Notes: generated from the sequence alone by a model not told the origin. A stretch of DNA of 64,000 nt from Streptomyces sp. HD (GCF_028369295.1 NZ_JAQMYP010000054.1:1-64000); one strand, 5' to 3'. Counted from the stretch's first letter, positions 1 to 9,582 are shown. Translations and numbers: made by a program.

Positions 1-16
1 CGACAACCCCCACCAC

Positions 17-182
<166 letters not shown>

Positions 183-199
183 GGTCGCCACCCTCCCAG

Positions 200-1543
200 T
201 CAGTCCCGAGCCTCGCTCTCCAACGGCGATCCGTCCGACGTCTCGCGCATCCGAATGTAGACGAGCAGCGAGACCAGGACACAGGCGGTGACGTAGTAGA
301 AGTACCAGGTCTCGTGCCCGGCGTTCTTGAACCACAGGGCGACGTACTCCGCGGTCCCGCCGAACAGGGCCACGGTCAGCGCATAGGGCAGGCCGACGCC
401 CAGCGCCCGGATCGACGTCGGGAACAGCTCGGCCTTCACCACCGCGCTGATCGACGTGTACAGGGAGCTGACCGCCAGCGGACCCACCATGAGCAGGAAC
501 GCGTACACGGGATCACTGGTGTGGGACAGCAGGGTCAGTGACGGCACCACGACCACGGCGCCCAGCACACCGAACGCGATCAGCATCGGCCGCCGCCCCA
601 CCCGGTCGGACAACAGCCCCATGACCGGCTGGAGCAGCACGAACACCAGCAGTGCGAAGAAGTTGATCCAGGCCGCCGTCGGCTTGGCGATACCGCTGGT
701 GTTGACCATGAACTTCTGCAGATACGTCGTGTACGTGTAGAAGAACAGCGTGCCGCCCATGGTCAGCCCGACGACCACCAGGCACTGCCGCGGATAGGAC
801 AGCAGCATCCGCAGACTGCCGCGGGCCGGCCCGTCGTCCTTGCCGTCGCCGTCCTCGGCCGCCGCCCGCTCGAAGCTCTCCGACTCGTCCATGCCGCGCC
901 GCAGCCACAGCACCACGATCGCCCCCGCCGCACCGACGACGAACGCGATCCGCCAGCCCCACGCCTCCATCTGCGCGGCGCTGAGCACCTGCTGCAGGAT
1001 GATCTGCAGGCCGAGCGCCGTCAGCTGCCCGGCGATCAGCGTGACGTACTGGAAACTGGAGTAGTAGCCGCGCCGGCCGGGCGAGGCCACCTCCGACATG
1101 TACGTCGCCGAGGTCGAGTACTCCCCGCCGACCGACAGCCCCTGCAGCAGCCGCGCGGTCACCAGCAACACCGGCGCGACGACGCCGATCGCGTCGTACG
1201 ACGGGGTCAGTGCCACGATCAGCGAACCCGCCGCCATGAGCGTCACCGACAGCGTCAGCGCCGCGCGCCGGCCCCGGCGGTCGGCGTACCGCCCCAGCAC
1301 CCAGCCGCCGATCGGGCGCATCAGGAAGCCGACCGCGAACACCGCCGCGGTGTTCAGCAGTTGGGCGGTCTGGTCGCCGGACGGAAAGAACGCGGCGGCG
1401 AAGTACACGCTGAACGCGGTGTACGCGTACCAGTCGTACCACTCGATGAGATTGCCGATCGATCCGCGCAGGATGTTGCTGACGACCCTGCGCTCACCGC
1501 GACGCGACTGCTTCGCGCCCACGGCCGTGGTCTGTGTGGCCAT
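200..1543 (-). CDS. MFS transporter, metabolite:H+ symporter (MHS) family
   Basis: Predicted 447-residue integral membrane permease of the KgtP/ProP/ShiA-like MHS group, which imports organic acids or zwitterions with protons at the cytoplasmic membrane. Seen: the N-terminal GNLIEWYDWYAY motif typical of the group, the loop 2-3 motif GRYADRRGRR, a second such motif DRVGRRP near residue 310, and about 12 hydrophobic segments. The ATG at 1543 is chosen because AAGGGAG lies 8 nt upstream; the longer frame to 1606 lacks this. A response-regulator gene follows closely, so the pair may form a nutrient-sensing and uptake unit. The substrate cannot be assigned; dicarboxylates or 2-oxoglutarate are guesses from the family. 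Confidence 0.9.
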   Translation of the reverse strand: MATQTTAVGAKQSRRGERRVVSNILRGSIGNLIEWYDWYAYTAFSVYFAAAFFPSGDQTAQLLNTAAVFAVGFLMRPIGGWVLGRYADRRGRRAALTLSVTLMAAGSLIVALTPSYDAIGVVAPVLLVTARLLQGLSVGGEYSTSATYMSEVASPGRRGYYSSFQYVTLIAGQLTALGLQIILQQVLSAAQMEAWGWRIAFVVGAAGAIVVLWLRRGMDESESFERAAAEDGDGKDDGPARGSLRMLLSYPRQCLVVVGLTMGGTLFFYTYTTYLQKFMVNTSGIAKPTAAWINFFALLVFVLLQPVMGLLSDRVGRRPMLIAFGVLGAVVVVPSLTLLSHTSDPVYAFLLMVGPLAVSSLYTSISAVVKAELFPTSIRALGVGLPYALTVALFGGTAEYVALWFKNAGHETWYFYYVTACVLVSLLVYIRMRETSDGSPLESEARD

Positions 1544-1654
1544 CGAAAACTCCCTTGTCTGTGGCCCGGGAGCACACAGAGTCGACGCCACGACAGGGCC
1601 GTTCAACAGCGGAAACGAAGTCCTAACAGTCCCTTAGGGCGGTGGGGGAGCGGG

Positions 1655-2851
1655 CTACCGGCGAGCGGGCGGGCGGCGGCCCTCGCACAGCGCCGTGCGG
1701 ACGGCGGCCTTCATGTCGGCGCTCTGTGCGTCGGAGCCGCCCGGGCCGAGGTTCACCATGACCGTCGCCTGCCGGCCGTCGAGCGTGGCACCGCCCGCCG
1801 TCTCGAATCCCGGGAAGTCGCCGGTGTGCCCCCAGTAGCGGCCGCCGCCGGGCAGCGGCCTGCTCTCCAGGCCGAGGCCGTACGCCCGTCCGTCCGGACT
1901 GCCGGTCGGCCGGGTCCGCATCATCTCCCGGAGCTGGGCGGGGCGTAGCAGCTCGCCGCGTACGAGCGCGTCCAGGAACCGGTTGAGGTCGCTCCCACTG
2001 GAGATCATCCCGCCGCCCGCACCCCCGACCGAGGGATTGATCGCGGTGACATCGACGAGCGGCGCGTCGTTGCCCGGCCGTGCGTACCCCCGCGGATGCG
2101 GTCCGGGGATGGCCGGGTCGTCGCCCGGTACGTACGTCTCGTGCAGGCCGAGCGGCACGATGATGCGCCGGCGGATCTCCTCGCCGTACGAGCGGCCGGT
2201 CACCTTCTCGATGATCAGGCCGGCCAGCAGATAGCCCGTGTTGCAGTAGCGCCAGCCGGTGCCCGGCTCGAACGTCGGGGGGTGGGCGAGCGCGATGTTC
2301 ACGAGGTCGCGGACGTCGCGGTGGGCCAGCGGGTCCTTGAGGATCTCCGCCGGGCTGAGATGGTCGAGGACGTCGGGCAGGCCGCTGGTGTGCTGGAGCA
2401 GCTGACGGACGGTGATCACCCGCCCGTCGTTGCCATGCCCGCGGACGACGCCGGGCAGATGGCGCTCCACCGGGGCGTCGAGTACGACGCGACGCTCGCC
2501 CACCAGTCGCAGCATGACCGTCGCCACGAACGGCTTGGTCATGCTGCCGATCCGGAACCTGCTGTCGGGGTGCACCGGGGCGTGGCTCGTCACATCGGCG
2601 ACACCGCTGGTCAGGACGGTGCTGCCGTGCCGGTCGCGCACTTCCAGGAGCGCGCCGGGGGCGCCGTCGGCCGTGGTCAGCCGGTGGAGGAGCTCGCGGA
2701 GCCGGGCGTGGCCGCCGGTGTCACCGGCCTCCTTGAACCCGGCGGCGGCGTCCGGCCACGGCACATCGGCGGCCGTCGCCGGGCCCACCGCCGCACCGGC
2801 CGTCACGGCCAGGCCGAACAAGCCGCCCAGCACTCCTCTGCGCCTGATCAC
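1655..2851 (-). CDS. Exported serine hydrolase (beta-lactamase class C / D-Ala-D-Ala carboxypeptidase-like, S12)
   Basis: Predicted 398-residue penicillin-recognising hydrolase. All three family motifs are visible: SxxK as SMTK near residue 100, YxN as YCN about 95 residues later, and HTG in WGHTGDFPG near the C-terminus. The N-terminus has an RRR-containing stretch followed by a hydrophobic segment ending in alanines, consistent with a Tat or Sec signal, so the enzyme probably acts outside the membrane. The GTG at 2851 has GAGGGGG about 6 nt upstream and gives a clean signal peptide; the longer frame would bury it. Family members include carboxypeptidases, esterases and class C beta-lactamases, and sequence alone does not separate these. 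Confidence 0.88.
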   Translation of the reverse strand: MIRRRGVLGGLFGLAVTAGAAVGPATAADVPWPDAAAGFKEAGDTGGHARLRELLHRLTTADGAPGALLEVRDRHGSTVLTSGVADVTSHAPVHPDSRFRIGSMTKPFVATVMLRLVGERRVVLDAPVERHLPGVVRGHGNDGRVITVRQLLQHTSGLPDVLDHLSPAEILKDPLAHRDVRDLVNIALAHPPTFEPGTGWRYCNTGYLLAGLIIEKVTGRSYGEEIRRRIIVPLGLHETYVPGDDPAIPGPHPRGYARPGNDAPLVDVTAINPSVGGAGGGMISSGSDLNRFLDALVRGELLRPAQLREMMRTRPTGSPDGRAYGLGLESRPLPGGGRYWGHTGDFPGFETAGGATLDGRQATVMVNLGPGGSDAQSADMKAAVRTALCEGRRPPARR

Positions 2852-2981
2852 ATCTGCCCCCTCGGCCCGGACCTGAGGCGCACGCACCGGCCACAGGAGA
2901 CCCCAAGTCGCTGTATGGGCCCACCATGTCCGCAGAGGGCGAGCCCGCGCGATGGGGGAGCCACCAGGATCGACGCTGGGG

Positions 2982-4142
2982 TTACCACCCCGTTCCCGGC
3001 GGGGTCCACGCGGCATGGCGCAGGATCGCGCGGACCGTCACGCGCGCGGGGGCCAGCCGCAGGGCGGTGTTGCGTACGGCGACGGCCATGGGGTGCGCCA
3101 GCTGTTGCCCCATCCGGCCGGCCCGGCGGGCGGCGCGCGCGACGGACTGGCTGCGCGGGCGGCGCTCGGCGTCGTAGCGGGCCAGCGCCGATTCGACGGT
3201 GGGCTCGTCGGCGAGCGCGGCGGCCAGCACCGTCGCGTCCTCCAGCGCCTGGCAGGCTCCCTGGCCGAGGTTCGGGGTCATGGCGTGCGCCGCGTCACCG
3301 AGCAGGGCGATCCGGCCTGCCGTGAACGACGGCAGCGCAGTCGCCAACTCGTGGATGTCGTGGTGCAGTACGGCCTCCGGCTCGGTCGCGGCCAGCAGCG
3401 CCGGGATCGGATCGTGCCAGTCGCCGAAGCGGCGGCGCATCGCGGCGAGAGGGTCCGCATACCGCACGCCGGGCTGCGAGTTGAGCACCGCGTGCCATTC
3501 GGCCCGGCCGTCGGCGAACGCGATGTGGCCGAACTCGGCGCCCCTGCCCCAGGTCAGTTCGAAGTCCGTCGCCAACTCGACCGGACGCCCGGTGATGGCA
3601 CGCAACACGGTCGACCCGCTGTAGGCCGGGCCGGGATGCCCGGGGAACAACCGGGCACGCAGCCGACTGCCCACCCCGTCCGCGCCCACGACGAGATCCG
3701 CCTCCAGGACGGCGCCCCCGACGGGTATCCGCACCCGACCGGGGACGGAGCGGTCCACGGACGTCACCTCGGCCCCGACCATCAGGCACTCGGACGGCAG
3801 CGCCGCACGCAGCAGTCGATGCAGCACGGCCCGGGGGACACCGACGATCGGCGTGCCCAGCTCACGCTCCAGAGCGGCCCCGTCCATCCGGGCGAGCCGC
3901 CCGCCACCGGGGACACGGGTGCCCCCGGTGTACTGCGGGCGCGCAGCCGCGCGCACGGACTCGCCGACACCGAGGACGTCCAGCGCCCGAATGCCGTTGG
4001 CGTGCAGGGAGATACCCGCGCCCGCGTCGGCCAGGACGGGGGCGCGCTCGACGACCGTCACCTCCCAGCCGATCCGGCGCAGACCGATCGCGGCGGCCAG
4101 CCCGCCGATGCCTCCGCCGACCACCACCGCACTGCCGCCCAT
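2982..4142 (-). CDS. FAD-dependent aromatic-type monooxygenase
   Basis: Predicted 386-residue class A flavoprotein monooxygenase, like salicylate or urate hydroxylases, which would use NAD(P)H and O2 in the cytosol. Seen: the Rossmann fingerprint GGGIGGLAAA at residues 8-17, the DG motif (GADGVGSRLR) near 155, and the FAD-ribityl GD motif (LLGDAAHAMTPNLGQGA) near 285. The ATG at 4142 has GAGGGAGG upstream. The gene is divergent from a TetR regulator with palindromic operators between them, so it is very likely repressed by that protein and induced by a small, possibly aromatic, ligand. The substrate is unknown. Confidence 0.9.
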   Translation of the reverse strand: MGGSAVVVGGGIGGLAAAIGLRRIGWEVTVVERAPVLADAGAGISLHANGIRALDVLGVGESVRAAARPQYTGGTRVPGGGRLARMDGAALERELGTPIVGVPRAVLHRLLRAALPSECLMVGAEVTSVDRSVPGRVRIPVGGAVLEADLVVGADGVGSRLRARLFPGHPGPAYSGSTVLRAITGRPVELATDFELTWGRGAEFGHIAFADGRAEWHAVLNSQPGVRYADPLAAMRRRFGDWHDPIPALLAATEPEAVLHHDIHELATALPSFTAGRIALLGDAAHAMTPNLGQGACQALEDATVLAAALADEPTVESALARYDAERRPRSQSVARAARRAGRMGQQLAHPMAVAVRNTALRLAPARVTVRAILRHAAWTPPGTGW

Positions 4143-4175
4143 ACCGGGCCTCCCTCGTCCGTCCCGCCGCCAGGC

Positions 4176-4230
4176 TTCTACATCTGTAGAAACCCGAGGA
4201 AGAGTACCCCCATCCTCTACAGGTGTAGAA
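4176..4230. promoter_or_regulatory. Twin palindromic operators for the adjacent TetR regulator
   Basis: Two related palindromes lie between the divergent monooxygenase and TetR genes. TTCTACA-TC-TGTAGAA at 4176-4191 is perfect (7-bp arms). CTCTACA-GG-TGTAGAA at 4215-4230 has one arm mismatch and abuts the ribosome-binding site of the TetR gene. Spacing and position fit TetR-family autorepression and control of the divergent target. Binding itself is inferred. Confidence 0.75.
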
Positions 4231-4236
4231 AGGGGT

Positions 4237-4794
4237 ATGCCCACAGACCGACGCACCGTCCTCGCCGACGCCGCCATCGACGTCCTCGCCGAGGCCGGAA
4301 TCCGGGGACTGACCCACCGCGCGGTGGACCGGGCAGCGAACCTGCCGTCCGGCACCACGTCCGCCTACTACCGCACCCGCCAGGCACTGCTGACCGCCCT
4401 GGTCCGCCGTCTGGTCGCCCTCGACCAGGCGGAACTCCAGGTGATCGGGGCACAGACCCCGGTGCCGCGGAACGCCGACGAACTGGCCACCGGGATCGCC
4501 GCCTTCGTCGAGCGACGACTCACGGGCGACGGCCGCCGACGCACCCTCGCGCGCTACGCCTGCGCCATCGAGAGCGTGCACCACCCCGAACTGCGGGAGA
4601 TCCTCGTGCCGCGCCGGAACGCGGGACGACAGGTCGTGCACGACTTCCTGACCGCGCAGGGCGTCGCGGACGCCGAGGACCGCACGATCACGCTGCTGAC
4701 CTGCGTGGACGGGCTGGTCTTCGACCGCCTGGTGGGCGGCGGAACCGTGTCGGACCAGGTGATCCGGGGGATGGTCGCGGCGGCGCTCCGATAA
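4237..4794 (+). CDS. TetR-family transcriptional regulator
   Basis: Predicted 185-residue repressor. The N-terminal helix-turn-helix is visible around residues 20-50 (GLTHRAVDRAANLPSGTTSAYY), followed by an all-helical ligand-binding region of typical length. The ATG at 4237 follows an AAAGGGG Shine-Dalgarno sequence; longer in-frame extensions run back through the divergent monooxygenase gene. It is divergent from the FAD monooxygenase with two operator-like palindromes between them, one overlapping its own translation start region, so autoregulation is likely. The ligand is unknown. Confidence 0.9.
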   Translation: MPTDRRTVLADAAIDVLAEAGIRGLTHRAVDRAANLPSGTTSAYYRTRQALLTALVRRLVALDQAELQVIGAQTPVPRNADELATGIAAFVERRLTGDGRRRTLARYACAIESVHHPELREILVPRRNAGRQVVHDFLTAQGVADAEDRTITLLTCVDGLVFDRLVGGGTVSDQVIRGMVAAALR

Positions 4795-4947
4795 CCCGGC
4801 CCCACCCTGCCGACACCGGGCGGGCCGCCACGACCCGCCCCCATCCGTTCCATCTGCCCCCGGCGCCCCTTCCGCACGGTCCGCTCCGCGTGCCGCCTCC
4901 GCCGCGCGGACGTACCGTCCTGATATGGGCGGGAGGGTGTGTCCCAC

Positions 4948-7089
4948 GTGACCGGGCGCTCCGAGGAATCCGCCGATGCCGATCCGCTGGGCGGGGCATT
5001 GGCGGCGGCGGTGCATCGTACGGGCGCCGTGGCCGGGGGCGTCTATCTGGCGGACCCCGCGGGGACGGTACTGGCCCTGCACGCGATCTGCGGTGTACCG
5101 GTCGAGGCCGTCGCGCCGTGGTGGCGGGTGACGCTGGCCGCTCCCGGTCCGGCCCAGGACGCCGTACACGAGGAACGGCTGGTCTGGGTGAGTTCCCAGG
5201 AGGAGTTGGCCCGGTCGTATCCGCGCGCGGCGGCGAACATGCCCTACCGGGTGGCTTTCGCGATCGCGCCCCTCACCGGTCTGCGCGACAGCCGTGGTGC
5301 GCTGATGCTGATGTGGCGGTCCGACCGTCCGGGCCGACTGACGCTCCGCGAGCGCGGCGGCATCGCCCTGAGCGCCCGACGCGTCGCCCGGGTCCTGGAC
5401 GCCGCCCGCCCCACGGCCGTACCGGACCGGCCCCGCTTCGTCCCGCTCCGCCCCCGGGAGGTACGACGCGTGGAGCCGGCGCTCGCCGCGACCGAGCTTG
5501 CCGAACGCCTCACCCTCGGCGCCCTCGCCCTCGACCGCGAGGGGCGGATCACCTTCGCCAACCCCGCGGCGGCCGAACTCCTGGGCCGGCCCTCCGAGCA
5601 CCTGCTCGGCACCCAGCTGTGGCAGTCACTGTCCTGGCTGGACAACGTCGCCTTCATGGACGCCTACCGCACGGCCCTGATCAGCCACGAGCCCCTCGCC
5701 CTGACGGTCCTGCGCCCCTCCGTCCAGTGGCTCAGCTTCCGGTTCGACGCGGACGCCGGCGGCATGAGCGTCCTCATCACGCCGGGCGACCCCGTCGGCC
5801 CGCCGGTGCGGCCGGCCGACACCCAGCCCGTCCACATCGACGCCCCGGCCACCAGCCGCATCCACCTCCTGGTGTACCTGGCTGCCTCGCTGACCGAGGC
5901 CGTCGGCGTCCAGGACGTCGTCGACCTGGTCGCCGACCAGATCCTGCCCGCCTTCGGCGCCCACGGCATGATCATGTCCACCGTCGACGCCGGCCGTATG
6001 CAGATCATCGGGCACCGCGGATACACCCCGAACACCATCGAACAACTCGACGGCCTGCCCGCGGACGCCGACCTCACCCCGGCCGGCCGTGCCCTGGCCA
6101 CCGGTAGCTCCTCCTACTTCGCCGACCGCGCGGAGCTGGCCCGCGCCTACCCCAAGGCGCCGCAGATCAGCGACAAACACGCCTGGGCGTTCCTGCCGCT
6201 GATCACCTCCGGGCGCCCCCTCGGCTGCTTCGTCCTCGCGTACAACCACCCGCACACCCTCACCGCCGGGGAACGCTCCATCCTCACGCCGCTGGCCGGT
6301 CTCATCGCCCAGGCCCTGGACCGGGCCCGCCTCTACGACGCCAAGCACAGCCTCGCCCACGCCCTCCAGCAGACCCTGCTGCCGCGCACCCTGCCGACCG
6401 TGGCCGGACTGGACGTCGCCGCCCGCTATCTGCCCGCGAGCCACGGCATGGACATCGGCGGCGACTTCTACGACCTCATCCGCCTGACCGAGACGACCGT
6501 CGCGGCCGTCATCGGCGACGTGCAGGGCCACGACGCGACGGCGGCCGCCCTCATGGGCCAGGTCCGCACGGCCGTCCACTCCCACGCCACCGCCGGTGCC
6601 AGTCCCGCGCAGGTCCTCGCCCGCACCGACCGCGACCTGGCCGACCTGGAGGCCGGCCGATTCGTCTCCTGCCTCTACGCCCACCTCGACCTGGCCCGCC
6701 ACGAGGTGACCCTCGCCAGCGCCGGCCACCCGCCCCCGCTCCTGCGTCACCCCGAAACCCACGCCCACACGGTCGACATCGACCCCGGCCCGCCCCTCGG
6801 TATCGGCATGGGCATGAGCACCACCGCCTTCCCGCCCACAGCCCTGCCCCTGATCGAAGGCGCCCTCCTGGCGCTCTACACCGACGGCCTCGTGGAGGTC
6901 CCCGGCGCCGACATCGACCAGACCACGGCCGAACTCGCCCACCACCTCGGCGAGGCGAGCCACCTCCCCCTGCACCACCTGGTCGACTACCTCGTCCACC
7001 ACACCCGCCCCACCGACCGCCACCACACGGACGACGTCGCCCTCCTCCTGCTCCGCCCGACCCGGCTTGCCGGACCGACACGGCGCTGA
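4948..7089 (+). CDS. PAS/GAF-domain SpoIIE-type PP2C phosphatase
   Basis: Predicted 713-residue cytosolic serine/threonine phosphatase of the RsbU/SpoIIE type, which in actinobacteria acts on anti-sigma-factor antagonists. An N-terminal GAF-like region (to about 150) is followed by a PAS-like segment (about 185-270), a second GAF domain (about 295-460) and the SpoIIE domain (about 475-705). Metal-binding acidic motifs are present: MDIGGDFYD, GDVQGHD and HTDDVALL. No HATPase domain follows, unlike the larger homologue at 16.4-19.3 kb. GTG at 4948 is chosen over 4939 because GGGAGGG (4931-4937) is too close to the latter. The upstream signal and the target antagonist are unknown. Confidence 0.88.
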   Translation: MTGRSEESADADPLGGALAAAVHRTGAVAGGVYLADPAGTVLALHAICGVPVEAVAPWWRVTLAAPGPAQDAVHEERLVWVSSQEELARSYPRAAANMPYRVAFAIAPLTGLRDSRGALMLMWRSDRPGRLTLRERGGIALSARRVARVLDAARPTAVPDRPRFVPLRPREVRRVEPALAATELAERLTLGALALDREGRITFANPAAAELLGRPSEHLLGTQLWQSLSWLDNVAFMDAYRTALISHEPLALTVLRPSVQWLSFRFDADAGGMSVLITPGDPVGPPVRPADTQPVHIDAPATSRIHLLVYLAASLTEAVGVQDVVDLVADQILPAFGAHGMIMSTVDAGRMQIIGHRGYTPNTIEQLDGLPADADLTPAGRALATGSSSYFADRAELARAYPKAPQISDKHAWAFLPLITSGRPLGCFVLAYNHPHTLTAGERSILTPLAGLIAQALDRARLYDAKHSLAHALQQTLLPRTLPTVAGLDVAARYLPASHGMDIGGDFYDLIRLTETTVAAVIGDVQGHDATAAALMGQVRTAVHSHATAGASPAQVLARTDRDLADLEAGRFVSCLYAHLDLARHEVTLASAGHPPPLLRHPETHAHTVDIDPGPPLGIGMGMSTTAFPPTALPLIEGALLALYTDGLVEVPGADIDQTTAELAHHLGEASHLPLHHLVDYLVHHTRPTDRHHTDDVALLLLRPTRLAGPTRR

Positions 7090-7159
7090 GGCAGCGCCCT
7101 TCGAAACGATCAGCACATCCAGTGCACGACCAGCCTCGATCGCGGCGCTGATGGCCGCC

Positions 7160-7633
7160 ATGCTGCGCATCCGCATCGACGCCGACCAGCTCCCCGGACT
7201 CACCTGCCCGTCCGCCGACGGCACCGGCCCGCCGTACCGCAACATCCGCGTGGCCGTGCAGCGCCGCGACCGCCCGGCCGAACTCCTCGGTCCACAGCGA
7301 GGTGACGCCCCGTCCGCCACCTGGAGCCTGGAGTGCACGGCCACCGCATCGCCGGCCGGTACCGACATCAGGGGCCCCTATGTGCAGGGCCGCCCGGGCG
7401 GCCGGTTCGTCCACCTGTCGTGGGGCGCCGTCGACGACGTCGGGGAGGGCACGATGTTCCGCCGGGCCAAGCTCATGCCGGACGCCGTCCCGGCCGAGGT
7501 GCTCGACGGCGCCGTAGCGGGCGGCCTGCTGGTGGGACGTCTCGGCCGCACCGATGCGCGGGGCGGCCCGCTGTGCGCGCGGGTCGTGCCGCCGGCCATC
7601 ACCTGGACCGCGGAGCGTGGCCCTCGCCCCTGA
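7160..7633 (+). CDS. DUF5990 family protein
   Basis: Predicted 157-residue soluble protein resembling the actinobacterial DUF5990 family. Recognisable features are an N-terminal beta-rich stretch (RIRIDAD), the conserved NIRVAVQRRDRPAELL segment and a central GRFVHLSWG motif. The start is uncertain: ATG at 7160 gives the family-like N-terminus, ATG at 7151 is also in frame, and neither has a strong Shine-Dalgarno sequence. It lies 70 bp after the phosphatase gene on the same strand and may be cotranscribed. Function is unknown in the family. Confidence 0.75.
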   Translation: MLRIRIDADQLPGLTCPSADGTGPPYRNIRVAVQRRDRPAELLGPQRGDAPSATWSLECTATASPAGTDIRGPYVQGRPGGRFVHLSWGAVDDVGEGTMFRRAKLMPDAVPAEVLDGAVAGGLLVGRLGRTDARGGPLCARVVPPAITWTAERGPRP

Positions 7634-7664
7634 CCCGACCTGACCGCACCGCGGTCGAGACAGG

Positions 7665-8312
7665 TCACGGCAGCAGTCGGCGTTCCTTGGCGACGGCCAC
7701 CGCGCCCGCGCGGGTGTCGACGCCGAGCTTGTCGTAGATGCGGCGCAGATGGGTCTTGACGGTGGCCTCGCTGATGTAGAGCGCGCGGGCGATGTCCCGG
7801 TTGCCGATGCCGCGGGCGAGCTGGGCGAGGATGTCGCGTTCGCGGTCGGTGAGCGTGGGCCGGGGCCGGCGCAGATTGGCCATGACGCGGCCGGCGACCG
7901 GCGCGGACAGGGCGGTACGTCCCTCGGCGGCGGCGTGGATCGCGGCGAAGAGTTCGTCGGCGCGCTCGGCCTTGAGCAGGTATCCGGTGGCGCCGGCCTC
8001 GATGGCGCGGGTGATGTCGGCGTCGGTGTCGTAGGTGGTGAGGACCAGGACGTGGGGGGAGGCGCCGGGGCCGGGGGAGGAGGTGAGGCGGCGGGTGGTC
8101 TCCACACCGTCGATGCCCTCGCCGAGCTGCAGATCCATCAGCACCACGTCCGGGGTGAGTCTCGCGGCCAGCGCGAGTGCTTCCTCACCGGTGCCGGCCT
8201 CGCCGACGACGTCGATGCCGGGGGCGCTGTCGAGCAGGGCGAGCAGTCCGGCCCGTACGACGGTGTGGTCGTCGCAGACCAGGATGCGTACGGGAGCGCG
8301 GTCGGTGCTCAT
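7665..8312 (-). CDS. senR: NarL/LuxR-type response regulator (SenR-like)
   Basis: Predicted 215-residue two-component regulator. The receiver domain (residues 8-125) has the acidic pair in VCDDH and the phosphoacceptor aspartate in VVLMDLQLG near residue 56. The C-terminal LuxR helix-turn-helix (about 150-210) reads LTDRERDILAQLARG with the recognition helix ISEATVKTHL. Its start overlaps the kinase stop by 4 nt, so the pair is translationally coupled. The gene order with a divergent HbpS-type gene matches the senS-senR-hbpS redox and haem-sensing system of Streptomyces, so the assignment rests on family plus neighbourhood. A decayed paralogue lies at 62.7-63.0 kb. Confidence 0.88.
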   Translation of the reverse strand: MSTDRAPVRILVCDDHTVVRAGLLALLDSAPGIDVVGEAGTGEEALALAARLTPDVVLMDLQLGEGIDGVETTRRLTSSPGPGASPHVLVLTTYDTDADITRAIEAGATGYLLKAERADELFAAIHAAAEGRTALSAPVAGRVMANLRRPRPTLTDRERDILAQLARGIGNRDIARALYISEATVKTHLRRIYDKLGVDTRAGAVAVAKERRLLP

Positions 8313-9526
8313 CGGGGTGTCTCCAGGGGGAGGGGCACGGCGGCGGACAGGACGGTGCCCTCGCCGGGGGCGGACTCGATGGTCAGGGTGCCGCCGAGGG
8401 CGCGCAGCCGGGCGTGCATGGCGGGCAGCCCGTGCCCGCGTCCGGCGTCGGACGCGTCAGGGGCGGGCCGGGCGGCGGGGTCGAAGCCGTGGCCGTCGTC
8501 GGAGACGTCGAGTACGACCTCGTCGTCGAGGAGCGTGAGGGTGAGGGCGGCGGTGCGGGCACCGGCGTGTTCGCGGACGTTGGCCAGGGCGCCCTGCGCG
8601 ATCCGCAGCAGGGCGGACTGGATGCGGTCCGGCAGGTGGGGGAGGCGGCCGTCGCCGTCGGTGTGGACGCGTACGGCGAGCCGCGCACCGGACTCCCGTG
8701 CGGCCAGGGCACGCAGCGCCTCGTCGAGGCCGCCGCCACGGGCGAGGTCGGCGGGGGCGAGGTCGTGCACGAAGCGGCGGGCTTCGGCGAGATTGTGCTC
8801 GGCGACGGACGCGGCGGTGCGGACATGGGCGCGGGCCTTGCCCGGTTCGGTCTCCCACACCCGGTCCGCGGCCTGGAGCAGCATCTGCTGGCTGGACAGG
8901 CCCTGGGCGAGCGTGTCGTGGATCTCCATGGAAAGCCGCTGGCGTTCGGCGAGGGTGCCCTCGCGGCGTTCCGCGGCGGCGAGTTCGGCGCGGGTGCGGA
9001 TCAGGTCGTCGATCAGCCCACGCTGACGTACGGTGTGCCGTTCCATCTGCAGGAAGACGGCGGTGGCGAGCGCGGCGACGGCCGGTGGGGCGAGGACCAG
9101 GTTGGGGTCGAAGCGGCCGGCGAGCTGCACCTGCGCGGCGACGACGAACACAGTCAGGACGGCCACGAGAACGAGCGCCGCACGCGGCGGCAGTGTGCGC
9201 AGCCCGGTGTAGAAGAGGGGCACCGCGCACCAGGCGAAGCTGGGCGCGAGCACGACCAGCACCATCCACACCACGACGACGAGCGTCAACCACGCGGTGT
9301 GCCTCCGGGCGGGCCGGGTGCCGGAGTCACCGGCCCTGGGGCCCAGCAGGTGCAGCACGGCGAGCACGACGCACAGCGCGATGATCCAGGGGGTGCGGGG
9401 TTCGCCGGGGTGGCGCAGCAGGAACCGGGCGAGCGCGCCGCCGAGCAGCAGGAAGAACGCCGCGTGCATCACGACGCCGAGCCACCGGGCGTCCACGGTG
9501 CCCGCTACGTACGACCGGTTCCCCAT
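8309..9526 (-). CDS. senS: Membrane sensor histidine kinase (SenS-like)
   Basis: Predicted 405-residue HisKA_3-type kinase. About five hydrophobic segments occupy residues 10-155. The phosphoacceptor helix contains EIHDTLAQGL (His about 215), followed by an HATPase region with the G1-like motif DDGHGFD and a GHGLPAMHARL lid. ATG at 9526 is chosen because GGGAGG sits about 10 nt upstream; an in-frame upstream start at 9574 lacks this. It overlaps senR by 4 nt and is divergent from the HbpS-like gene. In S. reticuli, extracellular HbpS modulates SenS autophosphorylation in response to haem and oxidative stress, which fits this arrangement. Confidence 0.88.
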   Translation of the reverse strand: MGNRSYVAGTVDARWLGVVMHAAFFLLLGGALARFLLRHPGEPRTPWIIALCVVLAVLHLLGPRAGDSGTRPARRHTAWLTLVVVVWMVLVVLAPSFAWCAVPLFYTGLRTLPPRAALVLVAVLTVFVVAAQVQLAGRFDPNLVLAPPAVAALATAVFLQMERHTVRQRGLIDDLIRTRAELAAAERREGTLAERQRLSMEIHDTLAQGLSSQQMLLQAADRVWETEPGKARAHVRTAASVAEHNLAEARRFVHDLAPADLARGGGLDEALRALAARESGARLAVRVHTDGDGRLPHLPDRIQSALLRIAQGALANVREHAGARTAALTLTLLDDEVVLDVSDDGHGFDPAARPAPDASDAGRGHGLPAMHARLRALGGTLTIESAPGEGTVLSAAVPLPLETPR

Positions 9527-9582
9527 CCGGAGCTGCCTCCCCTCCCACACGCATGCGCTGAACTGGGCAAACACCTCTATTG

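Noticed and set aside
2096..6107. Very long plus-strand open frames opposite the serine hydrolase and monooxygenase genes
   Set aside because: They are Arg/Pro/Gly-rich shadows of genes with clear motifs on the other strand or in another frame, a usual effect of high GC.
5626..7368. 580-codon minus-strand frame opposite the SpoIIE phosphatase
   Set aside because: Gly/Val/Arg-rich antisense shadow without a domain. The short SAAIEAGRALDVLIV stretch near 7,100 looked protein-like but has no supporting start or continuation.
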